Source: Planococcus sp. (in: firmicutes) (GTDB taxonomy: Bacteria > Bacillota > Bacilli > Bacillales_A > Planococcaceae). From it: a DNA stretch of 8,602 bases. Positions 1 to 5,311 of this stretch are shown here, piece after piece. The notes under the pieces are model-generated. The model was not told the DNA's origin. It made no database searches and saw nothing but the letters and a program-made list of their open reading frames with translations. The number at the start of each line of letters is the position of its first letter. Position 1 is the stretch's first letter. The translations under genes were made by a program, and so were the position numbers. The stretch spans positions 1 through 8,602 of the forward strand of contig JASKZU010000239.1 of NCBI GenBank assembly GCA_030147455.1. The letters are read 5' to 3'.

Positions 1-6
1 GGTAAA

Positions 7-36
7 CCCCTTCGTTCGAACACGTGAACGAAGGGG
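7..36 (-). terminator. Probable intrinsic terminator of the glycan operon
   Basis: A perfect 11-bp inverted repeat (7-17 paired with 26-36, arms CCCCTTCGTTC / GAACGAAGGGG) encloses an 8-nt loop. It lies four bases beyond the stop codon of the acetyltransferase gene. Read on the minus strand, the GC-rich base of the stem is followed by TTTACC up to the window edge, so the U-tract is short and efficiency is uncertain. The hairpin is symmetric and could also stop plus-strand transcription entering from beyond the left edge, since GGCTGG rather than a T-run follows it in that direction. Confidence 0.7.
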
Positions 37-40
37 CTGG

Positions 41-1042
41 TTAGTAAGAATCCACGTCTGATTGCGACAAGTGCCAGTCCGCAAGATCGGCATAACCGCT
101 CGCTGTAAAGTCTTTTATCACAAAGGGCATCGGGCTGTTGATATGCAAGAAGCCGGCTTTCTTTAGCGCCTTATACCGCGGGCTGTTAGGCACGGCCCAG
201 CAATTAAGCGCATCTGATTCGCTATGGCGGCGAATTGCTTTCAGCTGGTCTGCAATGATAGCCGGATCGTTGGGGCCGAACAAATCGACAATCGTCGTAA
301 AAGTGATTCCGTTGCTCTTCGTTTCATCATGCAGGACGCAATAACCGGTTGGCTGCTGCCCATCGTTCAATGAAAAAATCCGATAGCTTTTGGATGGGTG
401 GGCAAGAAAACGTCGCTTTAAGTAACTGCTGGTCCGTTTTGTGTGCAGAGGATACTCGTTTGCATAATCGGCATGTAAAGCATCTGCCAGTTCCAATTCA
501 TTTTCCATGATCCGTAGTTGATGGCTTGTTTTTTTCGGGACCGCCAAAGAATAAAGCTGATTAACAGGCGATTGAATGGTTTTTAAAAATCCGAACTTGG
601 AGGCGATCAGGGCGCCTGGACGGTTGACGGCCAAAAAGCGGGGGATTTTACCGAGCTCATCGCCGCCAGCCGTTTTAAGAAACACTTGCTTGGCAGTTTC
701 TGCCGGAAAACCATACAAAATATCAATTTGTTCTTCCTGGCATTCCTGAATCATGCGCGAAACGATTTGTTTGTAGATGCCCCGCCCTTGGGCTTCCGGG
801 TCAACCATGATATCGACCCGTTCACCGAGCAGGATATCTTTGCCGTTATGAACCGCTGAAATTTTTAAAAAGGCGGCGTGGCCGTTAATGAGGCCGCCTT
901 CTTCAGAGACAACGATCGTTGCTCCTTCAGGAAACACCTGAAATTTCCACTGCCACTCTTCAAGAGAACGCGTCTTGCCGAATACTTTTTCGTAAAGCGC
1001 GTTGATTCCAGCTTCATCTCCTGTCTGGTACAGGCGAATCAT
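41..1042 (-). CDS. Tandem-GNAT-fold N-acetyltransferase of a surface-glycan operon
   Basis: This 333-residue protein probably transfers an acetyl or similar acyl group from acyl-CoA to an amine, likely in the cytoplasm because no signal peptide or membrane segment is visible. The N-terminal half (about 1-130) has the GNAT layout. A strand-rich region is followed by VDIMVDPEAQGRGIY (76-90), the beta4 strand plus the acyl-CoA pyrophosphate-binding loop of type Q-x-x-G-x-G/A, and then a helix. The second half (about 175-315) looks like a degenerate second GNAT fold: a YLKRRFLAHP segment, a central sheet, and a closing LNCWAVPNSPRYKALKKAGF-like end. This two-lobed form recalls Acetyltransf_9/Eis-like proteins found in polysaccharide clusters. 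The ATG overlaps the TGA of the upstream Wzy_C gene (ATGA, 1039-1042). Only a weak GGGA lies upstream, so translational coupling is likely. It is the last gene before the terminator. The substrate is unknown; a sugar amine exposed by the co-encoded deacetylase is my inference. Confidence 0.8.
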   Translation of the reverse strand: MIRLYQTGDEAGINALYEKVFGKTRSLEEWQWKFQVFPEGATIVVSEEGGLINGHAAFLKISAVHNGKDILLGERVDIMVDPEAQGRGIYKQIVSRMIQECQEEQIDILYGFPAETAKQVFLKTAGGDELGKIPRFLAVNRPGALIASKFGFLKTIQSPVNQLYSLAVPKKTSHQLRIMENELELADALHADYANEYPLHTKRTSSYLKRRFLAHPSKSYRIFSLNDGQQPTGYCVLHDETKSNGITFTTIVDLFGPNDPAIIADQLKAIRRHSESDALNCWAVPNSPRYKALKKAGFLHINSPMPFVIKDFTASGYADLADWHLSQSDVDSY

Positions 1043-2502
1043 AGTTCGTTCCCGTCATTCCGAAAGCCGAAATCTTCCCGTCTTGATGCTGCTGCAAGCA
1101 GTGCGAAGAACGACAGGCCGAACATATCAGACTCCCATAAATTATAGACAAGGCCCATAAAATACGCTCCGAGCAGGACGCTGGCTGTCAGCGAATACAA
1201 ATAGCTTTCTTTGTGTTTTTTCACATAGCGCCAGAGCATGGTCAGCAGGAATGCGGCAAAGGCGATAACGCCAAGGGCCCCTGTTTGGACGATGATCTGG
1301 ATATATTGGTTGTCTGAATAAAAATGGTAGCCGATGCCATAGTCTTCATAAATCGGTGAACCGTTTGACAATGTAGTGGAATCTCCGAATGTAGCAAAGC
1401 CGGTTCCGATAACCGGGTGGTCCTGGAACACTTTCAATCCGGTTTGAACGATATATAAGCGGCCTGAACTTTGGCTGCCGGTGACGGTATCTTCGCTGAA
1501 TGTGCTGCCGATCCGGTCGCGGAATCCGGATTCGCCGCCTACGTCAAACTGCTGAATATTCGTGACTTTCTCGGTTCCCTGATCAGTTTTTTCAAACCAG
1601 TTGGTCAATAAGTTCAGCGGCAAAACAACGAGCACAAGTGCAAGGACAGTGTATTTAACAAAATCTACAAGAATGCGCAATTTGCGTGTCATGATCAAAA
1701 AGGCGATCGCGGCGACCAAAAAACCGCCCCAAGTACCGCGTGAATAAGTCAAAACGAGAATTCCGACAAGCAGGACATTGAGAATGTCCATATAGCGCGG
1801 GTTGAATTCTTTCAATTTGTTTTTTGCGTAGTAGAACAGCATAAAGGCAAACATCAAGTAAATGCCGAGCACGTTCGGGTTGCCGAGCATGCCATAGATG
1901 CGTACGCGGTTTTTCGCGGATAACGCCATCGCCTGCCAAGCTTCCGGCAGGAACAAGTTGCGAATCGACAGTTTCTCGACCACTGCTTGAATGAGGATCA
2001 AGATGGATGTCCAAACAAATATCCAAATCAAGTTGATCAAGTCTTTGCGTGTGACCCCGAGGCGGTAAACGATGTAATAAACCAAGTAAAACGCCACAAA
2101 CTGACGAAGCTGCATAGCGATTAACACAGGGCTGATGCCCATGATCAGAGCGGAAATCGAACCGATGGCCAAAAAGGCGAAATAGGCATATTCGAAATTT
2201 TTAAAGTGAAACAGCTTTCCGATAGAGCGGCGGTTGGACCAAAACACGTGGAACAACGCCCCGAAGACAAGTGCTTCGGTCAAATAGCTAAGTGCAGGAT
2301 TGTATTCCGTAATAAAGTCGCGGATTGGGATGTAAATGAATAGCAATAAAATTCCGTGTTTCGGGTTGAAAAAAGCATAAGCGAACAAAACCGCCGTCAG
2401 CGCATATCCGATGATGGCGACTCCAGAATAGCTGATCAGCATCAGGACGATCAAAGCGATCAGCCAAAACCATTTTTCGTTGTTATTCCTCAAATATTTC
2501 AT
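1039..2502 (-). CDS. O-antigen ligase/polymerase family (Wzy_C) membrane protein
   Basis: This 487-residue integral membrane protein probably joins lipid-linked glycan units to each other (polymerase) or to an acceptor (ligase) on the outer face of the membrane. About a dozen hydrophobic segments are visible. GNPN (about 207-210), TYSRGTW (about 252-258) and a long hydrophilic outward loop (about 297-400) are typical of PF04932. Inside the loop are SSGRLYIVQTG and DHPVIGTGFATFG, and it ends in HFYSDNQY, the counterpart of the family's His-Asn motif. Length and layout resemble the teichuronic acid polymerase TuaE of Bacillus subtilis, though no orthology is claimed. I chose the ATG at 2502 because GGAGG sits 5 nt upstream; the open frame extends to a TTG at 2520 that lies upstream of that site. 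The gene is 24 bp after the PIG-L stop and overlaps the acetyltransferase by 4 bp. Sequence alone cannot separate polymerase from ligase. Confidence 0.85.
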   Translation of the reverse strand: MKYLRNNNEKWFWLIALIVLMLISYSGVAIIGYALTAVLFAYAFFNPKHGILLLFIYIPIRDFITEYNPALSYLTEALVFGALFHVFWSNRRSIGKLFHFKNFEYAYFAFLAIGSISALIMGISPVLIAMQLRQFVAFYLVYYIVYRLGVTRKDLINLIWIFVWTSILILIQAVVEKLSIRNLFLPEAWQAMALSAKNRVRIYGMLGNPNVLGIYLMFAFMLFYYAKNKLKEFNPRYMDILNVLLVGILVLTYSRGTWGGFLVAAIAFLIMTRKLRILVDFVKYTVLALVLVVLPLNLLTNWFEKTDQGTEKVTNIQQFDVGGESGFRDRIGSTFSEDTVTGSQSSGRLYIVQTGLKVFQDHPVIGTGFATFGDSTTLSNGSPIYEDYGIGYHFYSDNQYIQIIVQTGALGVIAFAAFLLTMLWRYVKKHKESYLYSLTASVLLGAYFMGLVYNLWESDMFGLSFFALLAAASRREDFGFRNDGNEL

Positions 2503-2507
2503 AATAG

Positions 2508-2514
2508 CCTCCAA
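2508..2514 (-). promoter_or_regulatory. Ribosome binding site fixing the Wzy_C start
   Basis: On the minus strand TTGGAGG is followed by CTATT and then ATG at 2502-2500. The 5-nt gap after a strong GGAGG core decides for this ATG over the in-frame TTG at 2520-2518, which would place the site inside the coding region. Confidence 0.8.
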
Positions 2515-2526
2515 ATGCAATTGATA

Positions 2527-3405
2527 TTAGCGGCTGCTATAGACAGCCTTTTTGAACTTTAAGTTTTTAAAGATGGCCCACCACAACGTGACGGTGCGGT
2601 TGGCTTGTTTAAAATGCTGTTCATAACGGCGGTCGCCTTGTGCAAGGCGCTGGGCTGATTGAACAAAAGATTGCGGGGTGTTCTCGATGAATGTTTCTAC
2701 ATAGCGGGCGTTTTTGTCTTTTGTTTGAGAAGCTTTGATGTCCGCCAGTGCCAAAAATCCGTCAAAGGCAATCACTTGGCTTTTGAACGCTTGTGTTGCT
2801 TTGCGCTTTACAGGAAATTGTCCGGTAATGTCGATGATGCAATTGATATACTCCGGCGGTACCGGGCAATTGATTTCGTATTCACGCACGCGCGCCGGCG
2901 TGTAATTTGAGTTGGACAGAGCATCAGCAACCAAATGCGCACTGTAGACGTGGTCCGGATGCGCATCGATCAAGCTCGTAACATAGACGGTATCGGGACG
3001 GATTTCTTCGATCAGCTCACGGAACCGTTCGCTGGATTGCACTTTGTTGATTTGGCTGTCCGGATAATCCAGATAACGGATGTCCGAAAAGCCGAGGAGG
3101 CTTTGAATCGACAGCAATTCTTGTTTTCGTGTATCGGCCAATTGGTTGGCATCGACTGATGAAGCGTTGCTGTTTTTGCCATCGGTGATGATGGCAATGG
3201 TTACTTGTGCGCCCATATCCGCATAGCGGCGGATCGTCCCGCCAAGGCCGATTGTCTCATCGTCGACATGCGGCGCAAAGACCAGGACGCGTTCGGCCGT
3301 TTCGAGCGGAGTGACCGGCTTGTCAGCTGCGTAAAATCGCTTGAGCGAAGCCTTGATCGCAGGCGTAAGGACCGGAGTGGCGCTTTTCATGATAGCTTGT
3401 TTCAT
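2527..3405 (-). CDS. PIG-L/LmbE family zinc-dependent N-deacetylase
   Basis: This 292-residue protein has no signal peptide or membrane segment, so it probably acts in the cytoplasm. The family removes acetyl groups from GlcNAc-type sugars on lipid or small-molecule carriers (PIG-L, MshB, BshB, LmbE). The family signature is plain: LVFAPHVDDETIGLGGTI (41-58) holds the PHxDDE motif with metal ligands H46 and D49 and the catalytic-base Asp D48. ITDG follows at 73-76, RKQE near 93-96, and HPDH at 149-152, whose last His is the third expected zinc ligand. The C-terminal 60 residues are basic and unlike the core, and could touch the membrane or a partner. AAGGAG lies 11 nt upstream of the ATG and overlaps the stop of the flippase gene; a second in-frame ATG five codons later lacks its own site. 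Position between flippase and Wzy_C genes suggests deacetylation of a lipid-linked sugar. A bacillithiol role (BshB) is less likely given this context. Confidence 0.88.
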   Translation of the reverse strand: MKQAIMKSATPVLTPAIKASLKRFYAADKPVTPLETAERVLVFAPHVDDETIGLGGTIRRYADMGAQVTIAIITDGKNSNASSVDANQLADTRKQELLSIQSLLGFSDIRYLDYPDSQINKVQSSERFRELIEEIRPDTVYVTSLIDAHPDHVYSAHLVADALSNSNYTPARVREYEINCPVPPEYINCIIDITGQFPVKRKATQAFKSQVIAFDGFLALADIKASQTKDKNARYVETFIENTPQSFVQSAQRLAQGDRRYEQHFKQANRTVTLWWAIFKNLKFKKAVYSSR

Positions 3406-3416
3406 AATGTAAAAAA

Positions 3417-3423
3417 CTCCTTA
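3417..3423 (-). promoter_or_regulatory. PIG-L ribosome binding site embedded in the flippase stop
   Basis: Minus-strand TAAGGAG combines the flippase TAA stop (3423-3421) with an AAGGAG site 11 nt before the PIG-L ATG. A terminating ribosome covers this site, which favours coupled translation of the two genes. Confidence 0.7.
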
Positions 3424-4947
3424 TGATTTTCTGAGTTTACTGATGAGGAAGCGGGCAATTTCGGTTTTCAGCGCAAATGCAGCCACTACATAAACAAAAG
3501 CTCCAATAACAGCAGTTAATGCAAAGCGTACATAAATGTGCAAATTCTCAAGAAGACCTGAGACGAACCATAACGCAAGCAGCATCGCCAATGTCGCTGT
3601 GATGATCTTGGCAGCATCTTTCACGATAAACCGTGTATTGAGTTTTCCTTCGGTGCGGGTAAAGACAATCCAGTTAAGGACGAAATAAACAAGTGCCATA
3701 ACGGATGAAGCAAGCGGAATTGCTAAGTAGGAATCAAGTATAGCGATAAAAAGGAAGTTCAACGCCACGTTCAGTCCGATGGAGAACAGTGAAATGCGCA
3801 AAATCACATGGCCTTTTTTCTTGGAATAAAACGCCTTGTTCAAGATGTTTTGCAAACTGAAGAACAAAACCGATCCCATATAAAGATAGCCGACAGTCGA
3901 AGTGGCTATCGTCGCGTCTGCTGTAAAAGCGCCGCGTTCATACACGATGCGAATCAAGTCTTCCATGAGCCACATCATTCCCGCTACAGCAGGAAGCAAA
4001 ACCAAAAGCGTCAGCATCAAGCCGTACTCAATGCCTTGCTTGAAACTTTTCTCATTCGCATTCGCGATTGCTTTCGATAAAATCGGGAAAATGATGGTCC
4101 CGATCGTTACGCCGATGATCGCTTGGGGGAAATGGACGATATTCTTTGCGTAGTTGACATAGCTGACTGCTGAATCGCTGAATGAGCTGGCAAAAATATT
4201 ATCGATCGTCAAATTGACTTGCCCGACCATGACAGTGATGGCAACCGGCACAAAAATAATCGAGAACGGCTTGATTTCTTCCCAGTCGAGCTTGCCGATC
4301 ACTTTATGGCTGCCGCGCGGCACGAACCAAATCCGTTTAGCGATATACGACAGAAGCGCACCAGCCAAATAGCCAAATGCCAATGAGTAGGCGCCGATTT
4401 GGTCAGCGAAAAGCAGCGCACTCAGGATGGTGGTGCCGATGACGATGATCTGTGAGATGACCGACAACGAAAATTTGTTTTCTGCGTCGAGATAGGCTTC
4501 ATAAACCGAATTCAATGAAACAAGGAATACGGCTATGAAGAAGATGATCACCAAGGAAATACTCAGCTCAATCGCCTCAGCTCGAACATCAGGCTGAAGG
4601 TTAGGGAACCGGAACAGCAGTGGCATCAGAAGCGGTGAAGCCAAAACGCCGATGATGGAAACGATAAGCCCCATGACCATTGTTCCGCGTATGATCTGCG
4701 AGAAATGGTGATGGCCCCGGCCCTCTGCCTGTGCGTGGATAAAGCTCGGCACAAAAGCATTTTTCATGCCGGTAGTGAAAAATAAAATGAACGTATTTGC
4801 TAAAGCAAATGCCGCAAAATATGCTGCCGACTGATAAGAATCCCCAAACTGAAAGGCGATGACCATATCGCGCAGCAATCCTGAAATTTTCAGGAACAGC
4901 GAAGCAATCACAAACAATATACCGGTAATAGCGAGTTTTCTGCCCAA
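3421..4947 (-). CDS. MurJ/MviN-type (MOP superfamily) lipid-linked glycan flippase
   Basis: This 508-residue polytopic membrane protein has about 14 hydrophobic segments, the usual size and topology for MurJ-type members of the MOP flippase superfamily, which move undecaprenyl-linked sugars from the inner to the outer membrane face. Family marks visible include SGLLRDMVIAFQFG (22-35) in the first segment, GMKNAFVPSF (60-69), VNLTIDNIFASSF near 244-256, the very characteristic YERGAFTADAT (336-346) and ILNKAFYSKKKGH (368-380). The start is TTG at 4947-4945 with AGGA 7 nt upstream; no ATG with a site exists near the N-terminus. It is the first gene of the operon, 15 bp before PIG-L. It could be the cell's lipid II flippase, but its place with a deacetylase, Wzy_C protein and acetyltransferase argues for an accessory Wzx-like role in exporting another glycan. 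I leave the symbol blank for that reason. Confidence 0.85.
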   Translation of the reverse strand: MGRKLAITGILFVIASLFLKISGLLRDMVIAFQFGDSYQSAAYFAAFALANTFILFFTTGMKNAFVPSFIHAQAEGRGHHHFSQIIRGTMVMGLIVSIIGVLASPLLMPLLFRFPNLQPDVRAEAIELSISLVIIFFIAVFLVSLNSVYEAYLDAENKFSLSVISQIIVIGTTILSALLFADQIGAYSLAFGYLAGALLSYIAKRIWFVPRGSHKVIGKLDWEEIKPFSIIFVPVAITVMVGQVNLTIDNIFASSFSDSAVSYVNYAKNIVHFPQAIIGVTIGTIIFPILSKAIANANEKSFKQGIEYGLMLTLLVLLPAVAGMMWLMEDLIRIVYERGAFTADATIATSTVGYLYMGSVLFFSLQNILNKAFYSKKKGHVILRISLFSIGLNVALNFLFIAILDSYLAIPLASSVMALVYFVLNWIVFTRTEGKLNTRFIVKDAAKIITATLAMLLALWFVSGLLENLHIYVRFALTAVIGAFVYVVAAFALKTEIARFLISKLRKS

Positions 4948-5006
4948 AACAAAATCCTACTTTCTTCTAGCGATTCAGGCGAAGGGCCAGAATTGCATTG
5001 TTTCCT

Positions 5007-5035
5007 TATATAGGAAGCTAGAGCTCCCAATTCCA
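5007..5035 (-). promoter_or_regulatory. Candidate promoter of the flippase operon
   Basis: On the minus strand TGGAAT (5035-5030) and TATATA (5012-5007) are separated by 17 nt. The -10 is reasonable and the -35 is poor (3 of 6 to TTGACA). It would start transcription near 5000 and give a leader of about 50 nt before the TTG start. Weaker alternatives exist around 5045 and 5085, so the placement is tentative. Confidence 0.3.
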
Positions 5036-5093
5036 TTTTCTTATCTTATCATGAAATCACTGCAATAGACGTCTCTTCTTCCATTATGTTCCG

Positions 5094-5112
5094 GAAAAAT
5101 TCATGATTTTTC
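5094..5112. repeat. Perfect inverted repeat, possible operator
   Basis: GAAAAAT, five bases TCATG, then ATTTTTC form a perfect 7-bp dyad of 19 bp. It is A/T-rich and not followed by a T-run beyond the arm, so it is not a typical terminator. Its position between divergent genes suits a dimeric regulator. The regulator is unknown and an A/T-rich dyad of this size could occur by chance. Confidence 0.35.
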
Positions 5113-5244
5113 TTGAATGGGCCTAATGAATTAAGTAATCCCAATAAACTGATAAAGAGAATGCCTTTAACCTATTTGAAAGGATAAAAAAGGAATTTTC
5201 ATAAACAAATTGGGTAGAAATAAATGAAATTTACAAATTATTAA

Positions 5245-5272
5245 TTAAGTCTTTACAAGCATCTAGTATACT
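5245..5272 (+). promoter_or_regulatory. Candidate sigma-A promoter of the nuclease gene
   Basis: TATACT (5267-5272) matches the -10 consensus at 5 of 6 positions. TTAAGT (5245-5250) is a weak -35 at 16-nt spacing. The A/T-rich tract upstream (5215-5250) could serve as an UP element. Transcription would start near 5279, leaving a leader of roughly 30 nt before the GTG start. Confidence 0.4.
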
Positions 5273-5296
5273 GAATTTGAATGACAATAAATTACT

Positions 5297-5308
5297 AGGG
5301 AGTGAAGG
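5297..5308 (+). promoter_or_regulatory. Ribosome binding site for the GTG-started nuclease
   Basis: AGGGAGTGAAGG precedes the GTG at 5312. The AGGGAG core is 9 nt from the start codon, a normal distance. The next in-frame ATG (codon 24) falls inside the signal peptide, so GTG is the only sensible start. Confidence 0.75.
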
Positions 5309-5311
5309 TTT

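Larger units (their letters stand above)
4948..5311. other. AT-rich divergent intergenic region
   Basis: These 364 bp separate two divergently transcribed units and are visibly more AT-rich than the flanking genes. I see candidate promoters at both ends, a perfect 7-bp inverted repeat (5094-5112) and a short palindrome at 5002-5016. I find no convincing small coding gene (no start with a good ribosome binding site and a sustained frame), no tRNA-like structure and no terminator. The stretch from about 5115 to 5240 is A/T-rich without a motif I can name. Confidence 0.7.

Noticed and set aside
2503..2520. TTG start adding six residues to the Wzy_C protein
   Set aside because: The GGAGG at 2508-2512 would be inside the gene; the ATG at 2502 has ideal spacing from it.
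138..4153. Plus-strand frames of 60-90 codons across the minus-strand operon
   Set aside because: All lie opposite confident genes, lack recognisable domains and are not organised as a transcription unit.
4859..5068. Plus-strand 69-codon frame covering the flippase start and its upstream region
   Set aside because: It begins inside the flippase gene in antisense and extends through the presumed promoter; no protein family features are visible.
5194..5208. CodY-like box (AATTTTCATAAACAA)
   Set aside because: The left half matches the CodY consensus but four positions in the second half differ, and A/T-rich DNA gives such matches by chance.
5252..5272. TTTACA plus TATACT as a promoter pair
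   Set aside because: Each hexamer looks good, but they are only 9 nt apart, far below the 16-18 nt needed for a sigma-A promoter.
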